64,000 nt of DNA, taken from the NCBI GenBank assembly GCA_030248065.1, contig JASAMV010007517.1:1-64000 (forward strand), written 5' to 3'. Positions within the stretch are counted from its first letter, which is position 1; every line of letters begins with the position of its first letter. Positions 24,401 to 39,000 of this stretch are shown here, one piece after another. This DNA is from Rhynchonema sp. JSB1_4 (Eukaryota; Nematoda; Chromadorea; Monhysterida; Xyalidae). The notes beneath the pieces are model-generated. The model was not told the origin of the DNA. It made no database searches and worked only from the letters and a program-made list of their open reading frames with translations. A program made the position numbers and the translations under genes.

Positions 24401-27236
24401 TAACGGTGTTTTGGTTGACAGCCTGCCGTTAACCTTTTGATCAGCACTCTGTATGGTGAATTTTACTTATATTTATCGTGACCTTAAATGCAGAGTCCCG
24501 ATTATGTCACTAAAGAGAGAGTGCGGACTTGGTTTAACTTTCCTCAGCCATAACGTACTTTCATTCCCGTCCCCAATGTGTACTGTATACAGGCACATAT
24601 TTCACGTGAACTTGCAGTGTTTGAAAGTGTCGTTACCGTAACCCTTAGAAGTGCTCCAGGCCCGAGCTCTTGAATCACTCACGTTTTCAAAACCTAGTGT
24701 GTTTTCCAAATGGTGTGTTTTTATGACCACATAAAAAATCGTTATTGCGGCTGCGGCAATATTTTTTTACCGCACACTACTGAAAAACACCTTTCGTTTG
24801 TGATTGATCACAGGTGCAGTGCATAATCAATGTTTCCTGCTTTTAATGGCCCAATTACCGACGCCGACGGTATAGGCATCGTGCACGGCAAAGTATGAAT
24901 GAAAGTAATAGTGAAAAAGTTCATTCAAAAGTATCGTTCACAGGTGGAGCGGCACTACCAGTTTCAACTTTGATTCATAAAACGCGGAGGTAATCAGTCA
25001 TGCGTAACTTTGCTCGCGTAATGCGGCATGGTCTTCTGAGTATCACCTTGTAACCGCGTTTGTGGGAAGAAACTGATACAAATTGCGACCTGTTTTCGAC
25101 GTTTATACTCTCACAAACTCCAGCAATGACTTACAGCAGGTAGCATGCGTACAGTCAAACCTTCACATAGTGAACCGCTACATAGTGAACAAATCGTCAG
25201 TACTCGAATAAACCTCCACATAGTGAAAAATGTTCACATTGTGTACGGTGAACGCCTTTTTGTTCTGAACAGGGTTTAAACTACTGAAAGGGTTGCGCTC
25301 TACATGGTGACCAATTTTTGCCTAATAGACAAAATTGACGAAACTTCGACCGAAAACTACTTATCTGTTGCAGTGCTTCACTAACGAAGTTCATTACAAT
25401 CTCACAAATTCACCGCACAGTGTTAGCGCCGTTCACAATGACCAATCTATACGGTAGGACCTTATGTACTGCTCTACATGTTCTGCATGGTGAGGTGAAC
25501 AAAATGGTCGGGTCCCGTTCACTACGTGGAGGTTTGACTGTGTATGTGTGTAAATCGACGATAGTATAAACGATTTGGAAATCTTGCTAAACTCTGAATC
25601 GGCTAAAAGTTCAAAAAACCCACACGTCTTTTAAGATGGGGTAATTTGTATTCATGATTGATCTGTGACATTATTTAGATGTCGATGCAATACACGAAAA
25701 GACGCTTGTATCGTGTATGGTGCCCGTTGTTGCCATGGTCATTAACGGCGCTTTTATGAATGAGAAAACGGATATTGTCATAGTTCGGTTCAACATCACC
25801 ACAGGGCTATGGAAAGTTGCGTGGTTTCAAGGACAACCCACAGAAGGTCTTTAGAGATGCCACACTTGAATGAGGCACGATTAGCGCAGAATTAGTGGTC
25901 TGGGGCAGTTGTTTACGAAAAACTGTGTTTGAATTCATGGGTGCTCTGCACATGCACCTGTTAGTCGTCGATATTAATATCATTAATTCATGACGGCATT
26001 TCACGTGCGGCTGCAAACAGGATGATGAAAAAAATTGAAGTTGATCGAATTAGCATTAGGCCTGGCCTGTGTATGGCGGAAAGGTTAAAAAAACTGCATG
26101 CGCACCTGCCGTGAGAAAAGAGTGGCCTAATTCTTTCGATCAGTGGAAAAAACCTTTCTGAATCTATGTGTGTAAGTGATTATGGCAGCTGGCGTATTCA
26201 AACGTTTTAGGTCAAAAGTTGCTGAATATTTACAAAACTGTCTCCTCCCAAAGACAGAATATGTAGTACGCGAGCAACTAAAGGTTCAAGTAAGCTTCGC
26301 AGAGCATGGACTAAATCGCAGAACTTGACTTTAGAGTACAGTCATGTAGTCACAAATAAAGCACAAACGGCAAGTGAAAGTGTCACATTCCACGCGTATT
26401 CAATCGTAAAAGATCAACCCAAATAATTGCAACAAGAGGCTGTGTCACCCACCAGCAACGTTGTATCGTTTGGTGCGTCTGCTGCGTTTGCTACCGCGTT
26501 TGCCGTTGACGATGTCTGGCATGCCACAACGTGGTTGACGCATCGCGCGACGCGTGGCACGATCCAGTGCACCTGCGGTCAATATTGTTGAAGTATTATG
26601 GACTGACAATGGCGCACTCGCACTGACGGTGACCTGGTGCACCGCCCAAGTCGCGACACACTGCACAACATGCTGATACATTAGAGACATGAAGAGTCAG
26701 GTTGCACGGGAAAACAAGGATGACACAAGGAGCCTTGCATACCAGGTTTCCCCACTGACTCCATTGACAAACAAACCATGACTGCGTTTTTACACCGGAG
26801 AACAACACCGAACCTGAAATGAGAGCAAGAATTCAACAGTCCAACCTGTAACGGGCAGGTGTCTGAACGACTGATACTGTTTGAGCGCTCGCTGCAGTTC
26901 ACCGGGCTTGGGCTTCCATCGGTCGAGACTCGATGACGTTGACGGTGACTTACCCAAATAGCCGTATTTGTTGAGAAATCCCTGCAATTTGCTGGTTTTT
27001 AAAGAAATCACAAAACATTAAATTAAAAAAGATAATAAATGGCCAACCAAAGCGAATTTGAAGTTATCACCGGTTGTGTACGGCACGACCACATCATTAC
27101 TGTTCAGCCTGGGTATCCTCTTGACGGCTGTGTTGTCGTTGTTATGAGGGGCTCTGGCTGATGGTAGCGCTGCTCCATTGACGCCGTGGCAAGTGAGCAC
27201 CGTGAAAAAAGTCACAATTGAATAAAAGAGACGCAT
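21425..27236 (-). CDS. Secreted matrix metalloproteinase with hemopexin domain (MMP copy 2)
   Basis: Eleven minus-strand exons join in phase to 565 residues: 27236-27048, 26981-26846, 26572-26453, 24315-24206, 24038-23816, 23476-23315, 23044-22871, 22629-22481, 22312-22129, 21926-21742 and 21490-21425. A signal peptide (MRLFYSIVTFFTVLTC) leads to a propeptide with canonical cysteine switch PRCGMPD (Cys124) and a strongly basic furin region ending RTKR (141-144). The catalytic domain has HEIGHALGMAH (269-279) and a Met-turn NSVMRP. The hemopexin domain has a first-blade Cys and the closing Cys in the short last exon (LFGCNN). An in-frame reading extends upstream of Met 27236, but the signal peptide fixes the start there. 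Most intron positions and phases match MMP copy 1; the propeptide introns differ, and copy 1 has one extra intron in the catalytic domain. Confidence 0.96.
21560..21690. repeat. CCGGAATCCG inverted repeat cluster
   Basis: CCGGAATCCG or its complement appears at about 21564, 21625, 21660 and 21677 within 130 bases, forming overlapping hairpins. It lies in the last intron of MMP copy 2. Confidence 0.45.
22640..22830. repeat. Dispersed repeat in MMP copy 2 intron
   Basis: CACGTGGCCATCTGAATTCG, then CTGACGATGACCTGGCGCAC, then GAAGACAGGTCGCAACGGG. The motif order equals the copies at 23040 and 18900. Confidence 0.5.
23045..23260. repeat. Dispersed repeat in MMP copy 2 intron, with ATGGGCATGATAACA box
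   Basis: This contains GATGGGCATGATAACAGG, CCATCTGGTGCATTGGCACT and AGCAGGTCAAAACGGGAA. It is the same family as the copy at 22640. Confidence 0.5.
24316..26452. other. Largest MMP copy 2 intron
   Basis: This 2.1-kb intron separates the propeptide exons from the catalytic exons. It holds a Tigger-like MITE (25152-25540). No coding signal was seen in the rest. Confidence 0.6.
25152..25540. mobile_element. Tigger/pogo-like MITE
   Basis: The left end CAGTCAAACCTTCACATAG and right end CTACGTGGAGGTTTGACTG are inverted repeats matching the known Tigger/pogo terminus CAGTYAAACCTC. A TA stands at the left flank; the right flank reads TG then TA, so one base has changed. The motif ACATAGTGAAC is repeated internally. 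No transposase frame was seen. Confidence 0.72.
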
Positions 27237-28534
27237 GACCGATGGGGATCGGGGATAAGACTCGGATAAATTGGGGGGGTCGATCATGATCAGGAAACAA
27301 TCGGGCTCCTTGCACATGTTGGTTGGATGAATCGATTTATCGACGCAAACAAGTACAATGCCAAAATCGGTTGTTGCGATTTCCGTATCGTGCGTATCAA
27401 TTATGTGCACGTTGTGAATTGGCACGCAATAGTGACGGCTGGCCTGATATGTGTGCAATACGCAACAGAACGTTCTGAAATGTGCACGCGTGTGTACAGA
27501 GGATCGGTTGAAACATACAGTAAGTATTTGATTGGATGACACCCAAACAGCCACAGCATGAGCTCTGAAACCGAAAAACAACAACGACGTGATATGGTAT
27601 GTATGACACAAAAGTATTTTGTTTATCATGAATGGATCCACACCTGTACATGTGCATGTGCGTGAGAAGCGCAGAGCCATACACTCACGCGCAGTGCAAG
27701 TACAGCAATGGCACATTTTTGTGATAACGAAACGTAGCTGTACCCAAAGTCACGAGCGTTTGCGAACTGCAACTGCACTCGCATACCGATAGTGGCAGGC
27801 TAACACGTTTCGTGCATTAAACGTCTGTCATTAGTTGATTTCGTTAGTTTTATACGAAATGACATCAGTGCATTTAGTCAACGTGATCATTTGCTACAGT
27901 TAATCAACGGCAAAAACGATAGTGTGAAGGGCATACGAGTAAACGTCGTTTGAAACCAGCTCACAGTCATGTAAATCAAGCACACGCAATTTTTTAAACT
28001 TTTTTGAACGTATGTATACATATGTACAGGTGTATTCTACGTGTGCTGTCGCACAGGCAAAGGAAATGGCCAATTATTGCGTTATCAATTGCACCTGAAA
28101 AACGAAAGTGGGAAGTTTTTATATTGGCCCCGACAGACAGTGCGGCAGCAGCGACAGTGACGGTGAATGTATCAAAAGGTGTTTACGTCTTTATTACACA
28201 CCGACACACACCACACCTACGGGTTACTGTGTGATGGGGGAGTAAGGTGTTTTCGACAAAATCCAAACCGTGGAACGACTTTTTATAAGGCAACACATGA
28301 AAATAAATCGCGATCTCTGTTTTCCTGTCGAGCAAAGAGTTCAGTTGTAGAATGCGGAAAACATCCCTCACATGAAATCATCTCGGATGGTGAGAACGTG
28401 CTGGGAAGACTGATTAAAATAAAACGGATTAACCGGATTTTAAAAACGGATTCTTGCTTGCTAGTGGAAGACCGATTATTGATTTGAAAGTAAAACGGAT
28501 TAAACGGAAACCAGTTGGAAGTTGGCCTTTAACC

Positions 28535-28582
28535 AAGGCCTAGGCTTAGGCTTTAGCTTAGGCTAAGGCTCAGGCTTGGGCT
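28535..28582. repeat. Degenerate TTAGGC array
   Basis: About seven units of TTAGGC or one-base variants (TTTAGC, TAAGGC, TCAGGC, TTGGGC) stand in a row, right beside the truncated palindromic MITE. Confidence 0.65.
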
Positions 28583-28584
28583 CA

Positions 28585-28800
28585 CGTTTGCGCACATGGG
28601 CGTAAAGGTCGATGTAAAGTTCGGTCGAAAGCTCGGTCGGCGTAGCTCGGTGTAAACGTGAAACATTGCCTGTTATTAACGTGGAATGTTTCAAGTTTAC
28701 ACCGAGGTCTATCACACTGAGCTGTCGACCGAGCTTTTCACCGACCTTTACACCCAACTGACCTTTACACTGTTTCAAAAATATCACCCATAGTTGGGCT
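28585..28800. mobile_element. Truncated copy of the palindromic MITE
   Basis: This matches the element at 54850-55079 in the opposite orientation, including ACGTGAAACATTGCC and CACTGAGCTGTCGACCGAGC. The left outer arm is degraded; the right arm ends in ATATCACCCA. Confidence 0.75.
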
Positions 28801-29117
28801 TGAGTCTTGTACTTTGTCTTTGGCTTAATCAACAACAAAAGGTGGGACCGAGTTAAAGTTTAACATTAGGCTGAATACATGGGAAACATGCACAGCAAGT
28901 TGTCCTCAAAAACGTCCTTGGGGGAAGCTGATAACGGGGATTCACTACACTCCGTTTTTTCTCAGATCCATAATCTGTCCAACTGATTAAAAAAGTATTT
29001 TACATAATCAGTTTTCCATCAATCGGTGAGAAATTGGATTGCTCCGCCCTCCGGGAGCCGGAACATGAAATAAAAGAGAACGGGCTCAATTTTGGAAACT
29101 TTTTACGTACCGTTACC

Positions 29118-29470
29118 GTATTCCCTAAAATAGAGCCCCCCAAAAATACAGCCCCCCTAAAAGGGGTCAGTGAAAAAATAGAGCCTCCCAAAAATACAGC
29201 CCCCCAACTTGGAATTCCCCGCTTGGGGGTCGTAAAGTCAAGTTCTTGTGTAAGACACCTTGTGTACAACGTTTGTGGTTGATGAGTATATGATGGACGT
29301 AAAGCCTTTTGTGGAAGATCTGCACCTAAAAACACTCAATAATGACCAGTAACACCTTTGGAACATTTTTTGAGATTTTGGGCAGCGAAAAAATACACCC
29401 CCGCAAAAATAGAGCCCTCAAAAATACAGCCTCCCCTAAAAGCGGTCAGTGAAGAAATACAGCCCCCCTT
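29118..29470. repeat. AATAGAGCCCCC / AATACAGCCCCC repeat
   Basis: At least eight short units of AAAATAGAGCCCC or AAATACAGCCCC in two clusters, some followed by AGxGGTCAGTGAA. A related cluster with AATAGAGCCCC and CCCCATGGGG lies at 51940-52150. Confidence 0.6.
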
Positions 29471-29497
29471 GTATTTTAGGTTTTACGGTAAACGCGG

Positions 29498-29906
29498 CAG
29501 AGATAAAGATAGGATCGGGCCGGGTAAGCTCGGCCCGGCCCGGCCCGGCTGACCAAAACTCCGGCTCCGGCCCGGCCCGAGCCTTAAGCCCGATTTTGGG
29601 GTCAAAGGAAAAAATGGTCAAAAAAAGGCCAAAATTTCCAAAAAAAAATTTGGAGAAGCATGTTTATGTTTTTGTTATTCGGTTTCTGTGAACAGGGTCC
29701 ATTTGGGCCCCACAAAAAACGCACATATTCTGCGCGAAGCGCAATTGTTGGAGATTTTTGGTCAAAAAAGGCGCTTTCGGCTTGAAATTTGAGCAATTCG
29801 GGCCGGGCTTGCCCGGCCCGAACCTCCAAATCTCCGACCCGGCCCGGCCCGGCCCCGGCCCGATCCAAAAGTTCAAAATTTCGGCCCGGCCCGATCCTAA
29901 TCTCTG
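29498..29906. mobile_element. GC-rich GGGCCGGG element with inverted ends
   Basis: The right end reads GGCCCGATCCTAATCTCTG. Its complement matches the left end (CAGAGAT...AGGATCGGGCCGGG) and the left end of a second copy near 63555. The outer thirds are GGCCCGG repeats and the middle is AT-rich (GGAGATTTTTGGTCAAAAA). There is no coding capacity. Confidence 0.6.
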
Positions 29907-30043
29907 GTCTGGAGCGGTCAATTTTGTGTCAAAAACGTTGCTTCTCAGAACAAACTAGGTAGAGGTGTCAGGGCCGGCCCGGTCCGGGCCGGACTTGCAT
30001 TTTGGGAAAAGCTAGTCCCGTTTCAAAATTGACTTCCCTTTTT

Positions 30044-30107
30044 CTCAGGCTTAGGCTTGGGCTTAGGCTTAGGCTTACTATTAGGCTTAGGCTTAGGCTT
30101 AGGCCAA
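30044..30107. repeat. Interstitial TTAGGC array
   Basis: About nine units of TTAGGC (with TTGGGC and a TTACTA break) lie next to the shared sequence GGCCAAAC that also follows the array at 17343. TTAGGC is the nematode telomere unit. Confidence 0.8.
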
Positions 30108-30330
30108 ACCTTGAGCCAACCCGTGCCTTCTATCGCGAAATCGAAAATTCGCGTTTTCTCTCTGTCAAGGCAACGGGACTAGCTTTTCCCAACATGCGCC
30201 GGACTTCCCGTTCCGACATTGCCCAAACTATTGAAAAAACCTCAATTTTTCGTTAGCAGTGTTGTTCCTGGGGCGGGGTGGGGGCAGTAGAGAGTGGGAT
30301 ACACATGCGCCGCCAGCTAAAATCTCCAAT

Positions 30331-30373
30331 ATTTCAGACACAAAGACTAGAGTACACCCGAAACAGCTCTGGT
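30331..30373 (+). promoter_or_regulatory. Splice acceptor in the katanin 5' leader
   Basis: ATTTCAG at 30331-30337 stands 36 bases before the first ATG, with no upstream coding exon recognised. It would serve either a 5' UTR intron or spliced-leader trans-splicing; the sequence cannot tell which. Confidence 0.45.
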
Positions 30374-35192
<4,819 letters not shown>

Positions 35193-36054
35193 GCGATCTT
35201 CCGTCTGAACAGTCTACTCTTTCTATGATGGCGAATCTCTGTGCAGTGAATCTCTGTGTGTGGTGAACGACTGATTGTGTCACTGTTCGCGTTTGCTGCC
35301 CCGTTTTAGTGAACATTCTCTATGGTGATCAAAAAGGTGAGCTCCGAACGATTCATACACGAATACAGGGGGAGATTGCATTGTGCATATTTTATGGTGT
35401 TTGGGCATTGCAAACGCTGTTATGAACCTTTTCATTTTTATCTATGCCAGTCATTTTTTTATCTCAGCCCAAGTATAATTTTGAAACTCACAAGAATGTT
35501 CTTGCTGTCACCTGCCGTGTGTGTCAATTCCAATAATTTTCCAATCTTTCGTGGAAATTATGAATCTGTTGTCGGATGTTTTGTACAGTTTCTTTGCCAA
35601 TTTATTTCTTCAGTTTTTTCAGGCTTTAATAATTTTTATAATTGCATTTGGTACGACAGCGTCGCTCAACTGTGTGTGTGTGTATATCGGTTTATCTTTT
35701 TCTTGTCCTCCACGTCTTTGCACTACCATGGGCAGCAGGCTTTATTCCACAATGTCTTGTACAATTGTTGTACAATGTCTTGGTATTTTGCAATAAAAGG
35801 TTGAATGAGTCATAAATGAGACATGTTTTCTTTGGGCGTTCGCCGTTCGCGACGGCAGCTGGCTAACATCTGGCCAACTTATCTGCGCTGTTTTTCACAG
35901 ATCTTTCATTATAACTTCCATTTTTCCGATCGTGTTTTCAGCATAACCGGGTCTGCTGACCATTATAGTACACCTGTTGCCATATTTCAAAAATGATAAT
36001 ATTTGAGCGTTTTGAGAGCAAGATGTAGTGCCTTACCAATCGATAGCAGTGACA
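35193..36054. other. Katanin 3' UTR and RalGAP upstream region
   Basis: A candidate poly(A) signal AATAAA is at 35792-35797, giving a 3' UTR of about 600 bases. The T-rich open frames here show no domain. No separate gene was seen. Confidence 0.55.
35792..35797 (+). terminator. Candidate poly(A) signal of katanin
   Basis: AATAAA is the best-placed signal downstream of the katanin stop, before the RalGAP gene begins. Confidence 0.45.
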
Positions 36055-39000
36055 ATGTTATCGTCAGGCAGTGCTGGCAAGAAGGTCAAGGATCTGCAGG
36101 CATCCGCGCAACGCTGCTTCGAACTCCGAAGGGATCCGGCATCGCGCGCGAAACACCTCAAATTCCTGTTGGATTCTGTGTCGGAATCGGTTATTGTGGG
36201 GTTTACGGTGTAGCAGGGTTTTGTTTTTGTTTGAAATGTTTCGGCTAGTTTTGCACTGATATGTAGGTATTAATCATTTGAAATTTTTCTTTTCGACACT
36301 TCATTTATGACTTGACCACGCAATTATTGTTTTTTTATGCAACTTTCATGATGATAATCGGGAAAATGTCTAACGATTCTGTGCTCGTCCCATTATCTGC
36401 GGTTCAAAACATTTTCAACTGCACAACATCTGTGCTGATTGATATTCTTCATATTGTTTTCATTTTGCCATAATTTTATAAATCTAAGCTTGTAATCAAT
36501 ACATTCGCAGGAGCGCAGCGTGATCCTCGAAGAATACTCGTTCGAAACGTTCCATCTGATCACCGAGTTCATGTGTTTGGGTGACGCGATTGTGATCGGC
36601 AATAAACCGGCCGTCGAGATTGACTTTGCGCTCTACATACTCGAACAGCTGTTCATTTATGTGCCTGATGCTGTGAGTTGGACTGGTTGTTTGAAATTGT
36701 GTTGTATGCTTCATGTACTGTAGTTGGAGGAGTATAACAGGCACTGTAGCAGCGTATTCCTGCTGACTTCTGTAGTCGACTTTTTTGACAGTGGTTCTCG
36801 TCGATATGGGGGAACCCTCTCGACTTTTTGAACTTCAATTTGGTCCCCAATCTGCTGTTAACCACTGCTTCTAAGGTTTTCTAAGGTGACAAAGTGGTGA
36901 CTGTTCGTAGCCACGTCACTATGAAGAGAGTGGGCGTGGGTTGCGTTATGATTTACGAAATAGAACATGGGGAATAATCTCAAATTTCAGTGCACAATAT
37001 CTCTCCGTTCTGCGATGAAACTTTTTGATCGATCCACTGTATTACTGCAAGAAACTACAATCGACGACAAGCAATAAAATCTTCCAATCATTCCCTGATG
37101 TTTCACCCACCCAGATTGCTCAACGTTGGCAGTTCGAGGCCATCCGTGCGTTGCTGTTCAAATGTTTGGCGCAACAACACGCACCCACAATTAGACGGGC
37201 TGCCATGCGACTGTTTCTGTTGTGGTACCAGATATTGGGCACTGTTGATCATAATGGTTGGTATTGGTGTTGAGAAAAGATATTATTTGTGTTGATTGAT
37301 TTATTTATGATCGCTGTTTGTGGAGAGGTTTCGAGTTTATTGTTCTAACAGCCGTTCACTGAACTGCACCTCTGGTCTTTTGTCCACTGAGCAAAAATTT
37401 TCTGTTCAGAGGCACACACCACGACCCTTGAATCGGCATTCGTCGGTCTATTACCGTCGGCCAAACTGGTGGATGCAATGCCATCGGTGGAACAGCATGT
37501 TATAAAGTTGGTGGTTGTTCATATTATGTTCAGCAGACTTGTGAGAAGAAAACAATTTTCAGTTGTTACAGGAATCGTCACATCCTTTTTTGTTGAACAC
37601 AGTATACTTTATAGTGACGTGATCGGAACCCGCAATTTTCTGTCGTTACTATAAAAAGAATATTTACTGACTAGACTGGTGATCGGGAGCTTAACGGTAT
37701 AATTGTAGACTAAATAGCGTTCTAAAATCATCACTGTATCGAAGAGAAAGTTACCATAAAGAGGACATGACACACTGGGTAAAGAACTATAATTGTTATT
37801 GCAGACCAACATTCCTTGACCGTCTGAATCTGGCCGGTGGGCAGGCCTCCCAGCAATTCAATGGGGTCGAACCGACAGACCCAACGCTGGTGCCGAGCAG
37901 CAATGTCGCGAAATCATCATTGCACGCACATTTGGATAGGTTTCTCGAGTGTTTGTTCAGAGGTTGGTTGTGGTGGTATCGTTACTGTCGACCCATTTCA
38001 TTGTGACTGTTTTTAACTCCGCTCTGGTTGTATGCTGAACAAAAATAGCGGGTCCCGTCCCGATCACGTCGTCATCATCACGATAATGAGGGTTGACACC
38101 GTGTCTTTTTATCTTTTATGTTTGCCGTTTTTTTGATAAAATTGGGTACGTTTATGTTGTTTCAGAAACGGCCACTGTCAAATGGAAGGCGAACGCTCGC
38201 GAGCTGCAGCTGAAATGCGTCCGATTTCTGTTCGATAAACTCAAGAAACATTTTTTGCCCGTCTGTTTTCCAGATGGATTGAATTTGAATGAAATGAGTA
38301 TTGATGAACTCAGGCAAATGGTAGCTACTGAGGCTCCAATTGATGGTTGGTTTTTGTATTGAAAAATTTGAGTTTTTCGCATTATTCTTGTGACTTTTTA
38401 TATCACGGTCTCGGGACCCACCGTTTTCGGTCACGGAGATAATATATACCACATAGAGTGTTCATTGGTAGGTTGGGCACGCAAATTGAGGACCAATAGC
38501 AGCCTATATAACAGCAAATTAATAAAGTGACAAATTAATAAAATAATAAAGCAAGTAACGAGGTCACTGTGTAGAACGTAACCTGTTAATTACTTGCTGC
38601 ACTCTGTTGTGGGTTTCACTGTAAAGGGTTTCACAATAAAAAGGGTGGACTGTACAAATTTTGCCAGACCCCCACCAAACACACATTGTGTCGCGTTTCT
38701 GTCTGACGCGTTGGTTGTCGATGCATCTCTACGATTACACCGTCTCTCCAACCACAACTGTCGGACAATCAGGCACGCTTACACAGAACCAGGCACCACC
38801 GAGTTGGTTGGCGTTTTATTTCATTTTGTGTGTTGGTACCCGAGGAGATCTTTATGGGCGATTCTCGCTTCGGATCTTCTGGGCGCTACAAATTTATCTC
38901 TCGCCACAAAATGGGTGATAATGTCGGGTTATGAAATCGGATAGGTTAATTGATTGAAGTTAATGACTTGAAATAAATTTCAAATTGACGTTTTACCAAC

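Larger units (their letters stand above)
27237..30373. other. Divergent intergenic region, MMP copy 2 to katanin
   Basis: About 3.1 kb between divergently transcribed genes, so promoters of both should lie here. It is filled mainly by repeats: degenerate TTAGGC arrays (28535-28580, 30044-30107), a truncated palindromic MITE (28585-28800), AATAGAGCCCC repeats (29118-29470) and a GGCCCGG element (29498-29906). The 232-codon frame at 27018-27716 is only the upstream extension of an MMP exon. Confidence 0.6.

Noticed and set aside
27018..27716. 232-codon open frame on the minus strand
   Set aside because: Only its last part is real: it contains MMP copy 2 exon 1 from the Met at 27236. The upstream part lacks a start context, and the signal peptide begins at that Met.
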